Shown: positions 17,046 to 25,762, counted from the stretch's first letter. The stretch is DNA of 64,000 nt from Saccharothrix longispora (GCF_030852425.1 NZ_NSDM01000001.1:558001-622000), one strand, 5' to 3'. Numbers and translations are program-made. The notes: generated from the letters alone by a model not told the origin.

Positions 17046-19229
17046 ATGACCGAGGTGGGGGCGCGGGGGCTGGACGTGTTCGACCCCAGCCCGCCGCGCT
17101 CCGCCCGCGTGGCGGCGGCCGACGTGCTGCGCGGCGCGGGGATCGGCGAGGCGGACGGCACGTGGCGGTTGCCGCGGCGGCGCGCGGGCGTGCCGCCGGT
17201 GGTGCGGGTGGCGGACAAGTTCGTGACCGGGGTGCTCGACCTGCGCGCGGTGGAGTTCCCGTACGTGCTGGAGTTCGTGCGCTGCCGGTTCGAGCAGCCG
17301 CCGGACCTGCGCCAGGGCAAGCTCGCCGGACTGGAGTTCGCGGGCTGCCACCTGCCCGGCCTGCTCGGGCGGAACCTGTCCGGCGCCAACGAGATCTCCC
17401 TGGCCGGCAGCACCGTCGAGGGCCTGGTCGACCTCGTGGACGCCGACATCGCCGGGTCCCTGTCGTTGCGGGACGCCGCGCTGCTCGCGCCGGGCGGCAT
17501 CGCGCTCCACGCCGACCGGCTCACGCTGGCGGGCGGCCTGCTGGGGCAGCGCGTGCGGGTCACCGGCGAGCTGCGGATGGCGAGCGCCCACGTCGGCGGC
17601 TACTGCAACCTCACCGGCGGGTCGTTCGACAACCCCGAGGGCCACGCGCTCAACGGCACGGGCCTGCACGTCGGCGGCACCCTGCTGCTGGCCGGCTGCA
17701 CGGTCCTCGGCACGGTGCTGCTGGCGGGCGCGCGGATCGACTCGGCGCTGACCATGCGCGGCGCCGGGGTGTCGCGGGGGCGGGCGGCCGACGACGCGCT
17801 CGACCCGCACTCCGACCCGAGCGCGACGCTGGTGTTCGACCGCCTCACCGTGGACGGCGACGTGCAGCTCGACCGCGGTTTCCGCAGCACCGGCACGGTC
17901 CGCATGGTCAACGCGGCGCTCGGCGGCACGCTGTCGCTGTCCGGCGGCGCGTTCGACGCGGGCGGCCCCGAGCTGGACGAGCCCACCGGCTACGGCCGGG
18001 CCGTGCACGGCAACGCCGAACCCACCGGGCACGGCCGGGCGCTGCACCTGGACGGCGCGCAGGTCGGCGGCGACGTCATCGGCCGCCAGTGCCGGGTGCG
18101 CGGCCAGCTCCGCATGGTGGACCTCCAGGTCAAGGGCAGCCTGATCCTGGACGGCTCGGCGCTGGACAACCCGCGCGCCGACGCCGTGCTGGGCAACCGG
18201 TCGCGCATCGGCAGCAACCTGGCCGCCCGCGAGGTCGAGGTGGCCGGCGGCCTGGAGCTGCGCGGCGTGCACGTCGGCGCGAATGTCGACCTGCGCGGCA
18301 GCCGCATCACGAAGCCGGGCCGCTACCGGCACCAGCCGGCGGGCAAGCCGTCGCTCGACGTGGGCGGCGCGGTCATCGGTCGCGACCTGATCTGCGCGCG
18401 CGGCGCCCGGGAGTTCGTCGCGCACGGCGGGGTGCGGGCGCGGCGGGCGCAGGTCGGCCGGATGGCGACGTTCGACGGGGCGGTGCTCGGCGACAAGCTC
18501 GACTCGCACGCGCTCAACGTGCTCGGCATGCAGGTCCAGGAGCTGACCCTGACCCCGGTCACCGCGCCGCGCGGCGACGTGACGCTGCGGCAGGTGCGCT
18601 GCACCTCGTTGGACGACAACGAGAACTTCTGGTCCGCGACCGGCTGGATCGACCTGGAGGAGTTCCGCTACGACTCGCTGCGGCACCCGATCGACCTGCG
18701 CGACGACGACGAGGTGGAGCGGCGGCTGCGCTGGCTGCGGCAGGCGATGCGGCGCACCTACCGGCCCGGCCCGTACGACCAGTTCGCCGAGATGCTGCGG
18801 GCGTGCGGCAACGACGAGCACGCGGCGACCGTGCTGGTGGAGAAGCAGCGGCTGCGGTACCGGACGATCGCCGAGGGCCGCCGTTGGCTGCGCCCGCTGG
18901 TGCTGCTGTGGAGCTGGTCGCAGCGCGCGATGGTGGGCTACGGCTACCGGCCGGCGCGGGCGCTGGGCTGGCTGGTGGTCACGTGGCTGCTGGGCAGCGC
19001 GTGGTTCGCCGCCGGGCCGGAGCTGGTGGAGATCAACGACGACGACCACCTGCCGTGGAACCCGTGGCTGTTCACCATCGACCTGGTGGTGCCGATCGTG
19101 GACTTCGGCAACAAGAACCGCTGGCAGACGCCGGGCGCGTCGCAGTGGATCGCGTCCGGGCTGATCGTCATGGGCTGGGTGCTGGCCACCACGGTGGCGG
19201 CCGGCCTGACCCGGATGCTCAAGCGCTGA
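17046..19229 (+). CDS. Large beta-repeat protein with C-terminal membrane helices
   Basis: A 727-residue protein. From about residue 50 to 540 it is made of loosely repeated units such as ASAHVGGYCNLTGGSF, GLHVGGTLLLAGCTVLG and ALGGTLSLSGGAF, each alternating small hydrophobic and Gly residues, as expected of a right-handed beta-solenoid. The C-terminus has two hydrophobic helices (around PARALGWLVVTWLLGSAWF and QWIASGLIVMGWVLATTVA) around an aromatic, polar loop with VVPIVDFGNKNRW. Similar actinobacterial proteins are often labelled membrane-associated oxidoreductase, but I see no cofactor motif. It may be a sensor or a channel-like membrane scaffold; function unknown. It stands alone, with a CATTGT hexamer 7 nt before ATG. 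Confidence 0.8.
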   Translation: MTEVGARGLDVFDPSPPRSARVAAADVLRGAGIGEADGTWRLPRRRAGVPPVVRVADKFVTGVLDLRAVEFPYVLEFVRCRFEQPPDLRQGKLAGLEFAGCHLPGLLGRNLSGANEISLAGSTVEGLVDLVDADIAGSLSLRDAALLAPGGIALHADRLTLAGGLLGQRVRVTGELRMASAHVGGYCNLTGGSFDNPEGHALNGTGLHVGGTLLLAGCTVLGTVLLAGARIDSALTMRGAGVSRGRAADDALDPHSDPSATLVFDRLTVDGDVQLDRGFRSTGTVRMVNAALGGTLSLSGGAFDAGGPELDEPTGYGRAVHGNAEPTGHGRALHLDGAQVGGDVIGRQCRVRGQLRMVDLQVKGSLILDGSALDNPRADAVLGNRSRIGSNLAAREVEVAGGLELRGVHVGANVDLRGSRITKPGRYRHQPAGKPSLDVGGAVIGRDLICARGAREFVAHGGVRARRAQVGRMATFDGAVLGDKLDSHALNVLGMQVQELTLTPVTAPRGDVTLRQVRCTSLDDNENFWSATGWIDLEEFRYDSLRHPIDLRDDDEVERRLRWLRQAMRRTYRPGPYDQFAEMLRACGNDEHAATVLVEKQRLRYRTIAEGRRWLRPLVLLWSWSQRAMVGYGYRPARALGWLVVTWLLGSAWFAAGPELVEINDDDHLPWNPWLFTIDLVVPIVDFGNKNRWQTPGASQWIASGLIVMGWVLATTVAAGLTRMLKR

Positions 19230-19272
19230 CCGGCTGCTCGATCGCGCCCCGGTGGTGACCTAACCTGATCGG

Positions 19273-20193
19273 GTGACGGACCTGGTGCTGGCACTGGACG
19301 TGGGCGGCACCAAGGTCGCCGGCGCCCTGGTGGAACGCGGTGGCGCGGTGCGGCGCGCGGTCCGGGCCGGGACGCCGCTCGGGGACGCCGAGGGGACGTT
19401 CGCCGCGGTGGCGTCCGTGGTGGACGAGGTGCTGGCCGGCGAACCGGTCGCCGCGGTCGGCATCGCCTGCGCGGGGCCGGTGGACGCGACCGCCGGGACG
19501 GTGAGCCCCATCAACGTGCCGGGGTGGCGGGCGTTCCCGCTGCGCGACCGGGTGGGCGCGCTGGTGCCGGGGGTGCCCGTCGAGCTGGCCGGTGACGGCA
19601 CGTGCATGGCGCTCGGCGAGCACTGGCTGGGCGCGGGCCGGGGCAGCCGGTTCATGGTGGGGCTGGTGGTCAGCACCGGCGTCGGCGGCGGGCTGGTGCT
19701 CGGCGGGCGACCGTTCGGCGGGCGCACGGGCAACGCCGGGCACGTCGGGCACGTCGTGGTGGAGCCGGACGGCGAGCCGTGCACGTGCGGCGGGCGCGGC
19801 TGCGCGGAGACCGTGGCGGGCGGGCCGCGGATGGTGGCGTGGGCGCGGCAGCGGGGGTGGCAGGCGCCCCGGGGCGCGGACGCCGCGCTGCTCGCGGCGG
19901 CGGCGCAGGCCGGCGAGGACCTGCCCCGGGCCGCGTTCGAGCGGGCCGGGCGGGCGGTCGGCATGGCCATCGCGGCCACGGCGGCCGTGGTGGACCTGGA
20001 CCTCGCGGTGGTGGGCGGCGGTGTGGCGCAGGCGGGCGAGCTGCTGTTCGACCCGTTGCGCCGCACCGTCGCCGAGCACTGCGGGCTGTCCTACCTGGAC
20101 GGGTTGCGGGTCGAGCCCGCCCGGCTGGGTGGCCGGGCGGGTCTCGTGGGCGCCGCCGCCCTCGTCCTCGGGGGTCCGCTCGGGGATCAGTGA
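19273..20193 (+). CDS. ROK family sugar kinase (glucokinase-like)
   Basis: A 306-residue ROK kinase. The ATP phosphate-1 motif is ALDVGGTKVAGALV, the sugar-binding segment is GDGTCMALGEHW, and the ROK zinc-binding signature is CTCGGRGCAETVAGG. The adenosine region VVGGGVAQAGELLF is near the C-terminus. It should phosphorylate glucose or an N-acylhexosamine with ATP in the cytoplasm. A TAACCT hexamer ends 6 nt before the GTG start, so the mRNA is probably leaderless. The 3' end overlaps the convergent transporter gene by 7 nt. Confidence 0.92.
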   Translation: MTDLVLALDVGGTKVAGALVERGGAVRRAVRAGTPLGDAEGTFAAVASVVDEVLAGEPVAAVGIACAGPVDATAGTVSPINVPGWRAFPLRDRVGALVPGVPVELAGDGTCMALGEHWLGAGRGSRFMVGLVVSTGVGGGLVLGGRPFGGRTGNAGHVGHVVVEPDGEPCTCGGRGCAETVAGGPRMVAWARQRGWQAPRGADAALLAAAAQAGEDLPRAAFERAGRAVGMAIAATAAVVDLDLAVVGGGVAQAGELLFDPLRRTVAEHCGLSYLDGLRVEPARLGGRAGLVGAAALVLGGPLGDQ

Positions 20194-21824
20194 GCGGAGG
20201 CGACCGGCTTGACGCGCGGGTTGTCCTCGTCGACGTGGTAGTCGTCGCCGTCGGTCTCGTCGGTGCCGTTGAACCAGCGCGCCTTGCGGGCGACCAGCGT
20301 CACGAGGACCGCCACCAGCAGGTTCGCCACGACGGCGAGCGCGCCGACGTAGATCTGCACGGTGGACCCGCCGAGCGGGTGCCAGCCGAACAGCGACAGG
20401 TCGCCCAGCGGCAGCGCGGAGCCGGCGAAGTGCGCCTTGCCGACGGCCGGGTTGCCGATGCCGTAGAGCAGCCACATGCCCCAGCCCATGCCGACGACCC
20501 AGCCGGCGATCAGGCCGTACAGGTGGAACCAGCGGGTGTAGAGCGCGATGGCCACGGCGGGCAGCGTCTGGAGGATCATGACGCCGCCGATGAGCTGGAG
20601 GTCGATGGAGAACTGCGGGTCGATGAACACGATGAACGCGACCGCGCCGAACTTCACCACCAGCGACGCGAGCTTGGCCTGCTTGGCCTCCTGCGCGGGC
20701 GTGGCGCCCTTCTTGAGGTACTCCTTGTAGATGTTGCGCGTCCACAGGTTCGCCGCCGCGATCGACATGATCGCCGCCGGCACCAGGGCGCCGATGGCGA
20801 TGGCCGCGTAGGCCACGCCCGCGAACCAGGCCGGGAACTCCTGGCCGAACAGCACCGGGACGATGGTGTTCGTGTCGGCGCGGCCGGTGGCCTGGTTGGT
20901 GATCGGCTTGACGCCGGCCGAGATCGCGACGAAGCCGAGCATCGCGAGCAGGCCGAGCAGCAGCGAGTACGCGGGCAGCGCCACCATGTTCCGCTTGATC
21001 ACGTTGCGGCCGCGCGAGGCGAGGATGCCGGTCAGCGAGTGCGGGTACAGGAACAGCGCCAGCGCCGAGCCGAGCGCCAGCGTGGCGTACTGGAGCTGGT
21101 TGTTGGCGGTGAGCAGGATGCCGTCGGTCTTCGCGGGCGTCGCGTCGTACTTGGCCTGCGCGGTGTCGAAGATCGTGCCCCAGCCGCCGAACTTGCTCGG
21201 CAGGTAGATCACCGCGACCAGGATCACGATGTAGATCAGCGTGTCCTTGACGAACGCGATGAGCGCGGGCGCGCGGAGCCCCGACTGGTAGGTGTAGAGC
21301 GCGAGGATGACGAACGCGATGAACAGCGGCAGGTGGCCGAGGATGCCGGAGCCGTTGAGGCCCATCGTGCGCAGCACGGCCTCCAGGCCGACGAGCTGGA
21401 GCGCGATGTACGGCATCGTCGCGATGATGCCGGTGACGGCGATGATCAGTGCGAGCCAGTGCGAGCCGTAGCGGCCGCGCACGAAGTCGGCGGGCGTCAC
21501 GTAGCCGTGCACGCGGGACACCGACCACATCCGCACCAGCGGCAGGAAGACGATCGGGTACAGCACGACGGTGTAGGGCAGGGCGTAGAAGCCCAGCGCG
21601 CCCGCGCCGAACACCAGGGCGGGCACCGCGACGAAGGTGTACGCGGTGTAGAGGTCGCCGCCGACGAGGAACCAGGTGATCCAGGAGCCGAACTTCCGGC
21701 CGCCGAGACCCCACTCGTCGAGGTGTTCGAGGGTGTCGCCCGCCTTCCACTTCGCCGCGACGAAGCCCAGGACGGTCACCACCAGGAACAGGAAGCTGAA
21801 GACCACCAACTCGGTCCACTGCAC
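20187..21824 (-). CDS. mctP: Sodium:solute symporter, MctP-like monocarboxylate transporter
   Basis: A 545-residue integral membrane protein with about 13 predicted helices and the SSS-family pattern. Marks are WGLGGRKFGSWITWFLVGGDLYTAY, the YALPYTVVLYPIVF helix, and PAAIMSIAAANLWTRNIYKEYLK, the family signature region. Relatives import lactate, pyruvate, acetate or propionate. The GTG start lies 2 nt after the stop of the DUF3311 gene; frames extending upstream run through that gene and are artefacts. The gene pair follows a GntR gene on the same strand, which probably controls it. The symbol rests on family resemblance only. Confidence 0.88.
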   Translation of the reverse strand: MQWTELVVFSFLFLVVTVLGFVAAKWKAGDTLEHLDEWGLGGRKFGSWITWFLVGGDLYTAYTFVAVPALVFGAGALGFYALPYTVVLYPIVFLPLVRMWSVSRVHGYVTPADFVRGRYGSHWLALIIAVTGIIATMPYIALQLVGLEAVLRTMGLNGSGILGHLPLFIAFVILALYTYQSGLRAPALIAFVKDTLIYIVILVAVIYLPSKFGGWGTIFDTAQAKYDATPAKTDGILLTANNQLQYATLALGSALALFLYPHSLTGILASRGRNVIKRNMVALPAYSLLLGLLAMLGFVAISAGVKPITNQATGRADTNTIVPVLFGQEFPAWFAGVAYAAIAIGALVPAAIMSIAAANLWTRNIYKEYLKKGATPAQEAKQAKLASLVVKFGAVAFIVFIDPQFSIDLQLIGGVMILQTLPAVAIALYTRWFHLYGLIAGWVVGMGWGMWLLYGIGNPAVGKAHFAGSALPLGDLSLFGWHPLGGSTVQIYVGALAVVANLLVAVLVTLVARKARWFNGTDETDGDDYHVDEDNPRVKPVASAH

Positions 21825-21826
21825 GG

Positions 21827-22093
21827 CTACTTCGCCCCCTCGTCCAGGTCGTCGACCCCGAGCAGGTCGGGCTTGCCGGTGACGACGGGCTCGTCCTTCG
21901 TCTTCACGTACACCAGGCCGACGCAGAGCACGCCGACCGGGACCCAGGCGAACTGGTACCAGTAGAAGAACGGCAGCCCGAGCACCCTCGGTCCGTCGGT
22001 GTTGAACCACGACGTGACGAGCATGAGCAGCGGGACCAGCAGCAGCAGGTTCCAGTTGCTCCAGCGGAGGCTGGATTGTCGAGCTGACGGCAT
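21827..22093 (-). CDS. DUF3311-type small membrane partner of the symporter
   Basis: An 88-residue protein with two hydrophobic helices (LLLLVPLLMLVTSWF and WVPVGVLCVGLVYV) separated by a short Pro/Tyr-rich loop (LPFFYWYQF), and an acidic cytoplasmic tail. This architecture is constant next to MctP-type symporters in actinobacteria, where the small protein is thought to be an accessory subunit. Only 2 nt separate it from the transporter gene, so the two are co-translated. The ATG start gives a short polar N-terminus before helix 1. Confidence 0.85.
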   Translation of the reverse strand: MPSARQSSLRWSNWNLLLLVPLLMLVTSWFNTDGPRVLGLPFFYWYQFAWVPVGVLCVGLVYVKTKDEPVVTGKPDLLGVDDLDEGAK

Positions 22094-22210
22094 TGTGCGC
22101 CCTCCGTACGGCCCTGTGACTGGTGTCGCGCGATGCTAGGCCCGGAGGACGAGCCCCGTCACCATGTCAGGTTGAGCACCTACCGGTGACGTGTCTGGAT
22201 CGTGACCTCT

Positions 22211-22912
22211 TCACGCGCCGCGCAGGCCGGTCGTCAGCTGTTCCTCGGCGCGTTCGAGGTACGCGACGAGGGCCGCCTCGGCCCCGGGCACGTCGCGGTC
22301 GGCGTCGAGCCGGGCCACCAGCGCGCCGTGCAGCGGCAGGTAGTCGCGGTGGAACGCCTCGGGGTCGCCCATGACGTGGAAGGCGAGGCGCAGCTCGGCG
22401 AGCAGGCGCTTCATCTCCTCGTCGAGGCGGGCGCTGCCGGCGAGGGCGGTGACGGCCCGGTGGAACCCGATGTTCGCGGTGCCGACGCCGGTCCAGTCGC
22501 CGGCGGCGGCGCGTTCCCGCCCGGAGGAGACGGCGTCGCGGACGGCCTGCCTGGCGGCCTCGGGGGCGTCGTCCCACCGGCGGAGGGCGCCGCACTCGAT
22601 GACCCGGCGGGCGGCGTAGAGGTCGGCGACGTCGGCCGCGTCGGGGCGGCGGACGAAGACGCCCTTGCTGTACTCGTGGACGAGCAGCCGCTCGTGGGTG
22701 AGCAGGCGGAACGCCTCGCGGAGCGTGTTGCGCGAGACGCGGAGGGCGTCGCCCAGGGCCTTCTCGTTGAGCTGCTGGCCGGGTTTGATGTCGCCGTCGA
22801 GCACGCTGGCGCGCAGCTTGTCGGCGACGCGTTCCGCCGTGCTGGAGCGGTCGATGTCCCCGCGGTCCTTGGCCAGCGCGCTCAGCCAGTCGCCGGCGTC
22901 GACGGTCGTCAT
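22211..22912 (-). CDS. GntR family regulator, FCD subfamily
   Basis: A 233-residue repressor. The winged HTH covers about residues 20-85 (STAERVADKLRASVLDGDIKPGQ, then KALGDALRVSRNTLREAFRLL). The FCD effector domain has its metal-ligand pattern Asp/His: FHRAVTALAGSARL, AFHVMGDPEAFHRDYLPLHGAL. FCD domains bind small carboxylic acids with a metal. The gene lies just upstream of the DUF3311-mctP pair on the same strand, so lactate or a similar acid is a sensible ligand. The ATG is chosen because the longer frame runs through its own operator. Confidence 0.9.
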   Translation of the reverse strand: MTTVDAGDWLSALAKDRGDIDRSSTAERVADKLRASVLDGDIKPGQQLNEKALGDALRVSRNTLREAFRLLTHERLLVHEYSKGVFVRRPDAADVADLYAARRVIECGALRRWDDAPEAARQAVRDAVSSGRERAAAGDWTGVGTANIGFHRAVTALAGSARLDEEMKRLLAELRLAFHVMGDPEAFHRDYLPLHGALVARLDADRDVPGAEAALVAYLERAEEQLTTGLRGA

Positions 22913-22924
22913 GTCGAACGACCT

Positions 22925-22954
22925 TACTCCTCGAATGGAGTATTGTTGAACAAT
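22925..22954 (-). promoter_or_regulatory. GntR(FCD) operator: two adjoining palindromes
   Basis: Thirteen bases before the regulator's start lies TACTCC-6-GGAGTA (22925-22942), directly joined to ATTGTT-G-AACAAT (22942-22954). The second matches the known FCD/FadR-like core (TnGTnnnACnA). Together they look like the autoregulatory site of the GntR gene. Confidence 0.7.
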
Positions 22955-23090
22955 CGTGCCGGACGGGTGAGGTGCGCCGGGGTTGCGCGTCCGCCGCCGG
23001 ACTGCCCCGGAGCACCCCGGTTCCCGTCCGCGGAGGACGGGGGCCGGTCCACGGGTTCCGCGTTCGCCCCGGGTCCGGGAGCATCCGGGT

Positions 23091-24344
23091 GTGATCAGAC
23101 GACTCCGCACCGTGATCCCGCTCGCCCTCGGGCTGTCCCTGCTCTCGCTGCCCGCCGTGGCGCGGGCGCACCCGGTGGCCTGCTTCGACGAGAGCGCTCC
23201 CATCACCGTCGAGGAATCGCGCCTCGGCGACCGGTTGACGCCGGACGGCCCCGCCGTGGGGCCCGAACTGGCCCGCCTCGCGGGCTTCGAGGACGACGTC
23301 AGCTCGTTCACCGCCCGCCTGTGCGAGACGCGCTCCCGGAGCCGGGCGCAGCAGCTCGCCGCCACCGCGGGCACCGGGCTGTGGCGGGCCGCCGTCGACC
23401 GGGCCCGGACCGCGCAGGCGTGGGACGCCTACGACGACCGCCCCCTCTACTGGGCGCGGCTCCAGGCGACCCGGGCGCTGCGGCAGTGGACGCCCCGGTT
23501 CACGCTGTCGACGGGCGACCGGGCACGCCTGGTCGGGGCGTTCGACCTGGGCTCGCGCGGGGTGACCGACCTCGCGTTCGCCGACGGCGCGAGGCGGGTC
23601 GCGGTGACCGGCTTCGACCCGTTCCAGCTCAGCGGCACGTCGGTGCGGCGCAGCAACCCGTCCGGCGCGGCCGCGCTCCGGCTGGACGGGAAGGTCGTCG
23701 ACACGCCCCAGGGGCGCGTCGTCTTCCAGGCGGCCGTGCTGCCGGTGCTGTGGGGCGCCTTCGACCAGGGGATCGTCGAGCGGTTCCACGGCGGGGCGCT
23801 GGGGCAGGGGGCGCAGGCCGTCGTCACGGTCAGCCAGGGCCGCCCCGGGCAGTTCGACGTGGAGCGGTGGGCCGGCCGGTGGCGCGGCGGGTTCCCGGAC
23901 AACAACGACCTCTCGTCGGTCGGCCCTGCCCCGGACGCGGCGGGGTGGCCGCAGCCCGCGCACGAGTTCATCGAGACGACGCTGCCGCACGAGCGGATGG
24001 TCGGCGCGGGCACGACCCCGTTCCCGGTGCTGTTCAACCGGTCGTTCTGCGAGTGGCCCGTGGGCACGGTCCCCGGCGAGGGCTTCCCGGACTGCCGCTC
24101 CGACGAGCCGACGCCGGGCGCGGCGGCGGCCGAGGGCAGCGGCGGCGACTACCTGTCCAACGAGTCGATGTACCGGGCGAACCGGCTCCGCCTCGGCCTG
24201 GGCGCCACCGGCGTCGCGGGCGGCCACCTGCACACCCCCGTCCTGGGGCAGCCGGCCGACCCGACCGCGCTCACCGACGCGACCTTCGAGCGCGAGCGCC
24301 GCGCCATCGCCGACCAGGTGGTCGCCCTGGTGTCGGTAACCTGA
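23091..24344 (+). CDS. Secreted pyroglutamyl-peptidase (C15)-like protein with Ser in place of catalytic Cys
   Basis: A 417-residue protein with a signal peptide (cleavage near AVARA-HPV). Residues 30-165 are helical and unfamiliar. From about 168 the C15 fold is readable: RVAVTGFDPF with a SNPSGAAALRLDG turn, VLPVLWGAFDQGI, then GQFDVERWAGR with the expected catalytic Glu (258). The active-site loop reads GGDYLSNESMYRANRL, where C15 enzymes have a Cys (here Ser356), and GGHLHTPV supplies the His (381). Known C15 enzymes are cytoplasmic cysteine peptidases. A secreted Ser form could be a different hydrolase or a binding protein. It ends 4 nt before the next gene. Confidence 0.75.
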   Translation: MIRRLRTVIPLALGLSLLSLPAVARAHPVACFDESAPITVEESRLGDRLTPDGPAVGPELARLAGFEDDVSSFTARLCETRSRSRAQQLAATAGTGLWRAAVDRARTAQAWDAYDDRPLYWARLQATRALRQWTPRFTLSTGDRARLVGAFDLGSRGVTDLAFADGARRVAVTGFDPFQLSGTSVRRSNPSGAAALRLDGKVVDTPQGRVVFQAAVLPVLWGAFDQGIVERFHGGALGQGAQAVVTVSQGRPGQFDVERWAGRWRGGFPDNNDLSSVGPAPDAAGWPQPAHEFIETTLPHERMVGAGTTPFPVLFNRSFCEWPVGTVPGEGFPDCRSDEPTPGAAAAEGSGGDYLSNESMYRANRLRLGLGATGVAGGHLHTPVLGQPADPTALTDATFERERRAIADQVVALVSVT

Positions 24345-24348
24345 CCGG

Positions 24349-25179
24349 GTGAGGTGCTGGCGGGCGGCGGTCGTGGCACTGGCCGCGCTGTCGCTCGCCG
24401 CCTGCACCGCCCGCGTGGCGGGGACGCCGGACGCGCAGGTCGTCCGCCCCTCGATCACGCCGACGGTCGACGAGCTGCCGGAACCCGGCCAGTGCACGAC
24501 CACCGGTGTCGAGGTGCTGGACTGCGCGCAGCGCCACGACGCCGAGGTCACCGAGGTGGGGGAGCTGCCGGAGCTGGGCTCCGCGTACCCGGACGACCGC
24601 GACCTGCGCCGCGCCGTGCTGCCGCCGTGCCGCGCCGCGCTGACCGCGTACCTGGGCAGCGCCGACCACGACGCCACCCGCCTCCAGGCGCACGCGTTCT
24701 GGCCGAGCCGCGACGGCTGGGCGCGCGGCGACCGGTGGCGGGTGTGCGCGGTGGTCGAACTGGCGCCGGACGGGTCGCGGGCGCCGCGCACGGGCAGCGC
24801 CAGGGACCTCCTGAAGGCGGCCGGGTTCAGCACGGTGCAGCTGTGCGCGGCGGCGTCGCCGGGGGTGGACCGGGACGCGGCGATCACGGGCTGCGACCAG
24901 CCGCACCGGGCCGAGGCGGTGCCCGGCGTGCTGTCCCTGGGCGCTCCCGGCGACCCCGCGCCCTCCCTCGAACAGGTGAACGCGAAGGCGGCGGACCACT
25001 GCGCGCGGGCCGTCCGGAGCTACGTGGGCGCGGATCGGCCGGACGTGTTCGCGTCGTGGCGGGCGTTCGGCAGCCAGGCGTGGTCGGAGGGCTTCACGTC
25101 GGCGGTCTGCTACGCCGAGGCGACGCGCCCGTTCACCGGGCGGCTGTGGGGCCTGGGCTCGAACCCGATGCCGGCCTGA
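24349..25179 (+). CDS. Septum-formation family lipoprotein
   Basis: A 276-residue secreted lipoprotein. The signal peptide ends with the lipobox LAAC (about residue 19). The rest shows two similar Cys-rich modules, each with a Cys-containing start (PGQCTTTG...DCAQRHDAEV and CAAASPGVD...GCDQPHRAEAV) and a middle Cys (PPCRAAL, DHCARAV), resembling the actinobacterial septum formation domain. Such proteins sit on the outer face of the membrane; their role in division is only presumed from the family name. A TAACCT hexamer 6 nt before the GTG, inside the end of the previous gene, suggests it has its own leaderless promoter. Confidence 0.8.
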   Translation: MRCWRAAVVALAALSLAACTARVAGTPDAQVVRPSITPTVDELPEPGQCTTTGVEVLDCAQRHDAEVTEVGELPELGSAYPDDRDLRRAVLPPCRAALTAYLGSADHDATRLQAHAFWPSRDGWARGDRWRVCAVVELAPDGSRAPRTGSARDLLKAAGFSTVQLCAAASPGVDRDAAITGCDQPHRAEAVPGVLSLGAPGDPAPSLEQVNAKAADHCARAVRSYVGADRPDVFASWRAFGSQAWSEGFTSAVCYAEATRPFTGRLWGLGSNPMPA

Positions 25180-25230
25180 CCCTTTCGTCAGGGAGTCGTC
25201 ACCCGGTCGACCCACAGGCTGTGCACAGCT

Positions 25231-25251
25231 TCATCCACAACCTGTGGACAA
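25231..25251. promoter_or_regulatory. Head-to-head DnaA boxes
   Basis: TCATCCACA (25231-25239) and TGTGGACAA (25243-25251, the complement of TTGTCCACA, the actinobacterial consensus DnaA box) face each other and form the palindrome TCCACA-3-TGTGGA. A weaker match (CTGTGCACA) lies just upstream at 25219-25227. The site sits in the short spacer between two convergent genes. It is too small for an origin of replication. Confidence 0.6.
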
Positions 25252-25716
25252 CTACCTCCGGCGGAACGCCAGAACGATCAGCAGGACGCCCGCGAAGATC
25301 GGTCCGCCGCTGCCGAAGACGGGCTTGAGCACGGGCAGGAAGGCCACCGACCCCAGTTCGGCGACCACCGAGCCGGTCAGGGCGAGCACCCCGGCGGTGA
25401 GGGGCGCGGCTGGGGACAGCCTGCCGAGGCACACCAGTCCCACCAGGAGCCCCCCGAGCCCCATGGCCACCAGCCCGCGCAGCCGGACCTCGTCGAACTG
25501 GTCGATCCCGTAGCCCCAGGCGAAGACCGCGACGAGCGCGGCGAGGGCACCCAGGACGACGCCGCCCACGTGCCACCACGCCGGTACCCGTTCGCGGGGC
25601 GGTTCACACCGGTTGCCCGCCGGGTAGTGGCGGACGACACCCGCGGTGGGTCCCACCCGTGGTTCGGACGGGCGGTCGTAGTGCAGTCCACCGAGGAAGT
25701 CGTCCTGCTGGGTCAC
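25252..25716 (-). CDS. Small polytopic membrane protein of unknown function
   Basis: A 154-residue protein. The first 60 residues are polar (QQDDFLGGLHYDRPSEP), followed by four hydrophobic helices, from WWHVGGVVLGALAALVAVFAW to GPIFAGVLLIVLAF, ending RRR. I do not recognise a family; similar proteins are common uncharacterised neighbours in actinobacteria. The GTG start is preceded by AAGGAAGG; the longer frame would run into the pckG terminator. DnaA boxes lie just beyond its stop codon. Confidence 0.7.
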   Translation of the reverse strand: MTQQDDFLGGLHYDRPSEPRVGPTAGVVRHYPAGNRCEPPRERVPAWWHVGGVVLGALAALVAVFAWGYGIDQFDEVRLRGLVAMGLGGLLVGLVCLGRLSPAAPLTAGVLALTGSVVAELGSVAFLPVLKPVFGSGGPIFAGVLLIVLAFRRR

Positions 25717-25762
25717 CCTTCCTTGGTACGCCCGACCGGAGGGTAAATCACGCTGGGCAACC

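Noticed and set aside
16128..19049. A 973-codon minus-strand frame opposite the ABC ATPase and beta-repeat genes
   Set aside because: Arg/His/Ala-rich shadow without motifs; the plus-strand genes are well supported.
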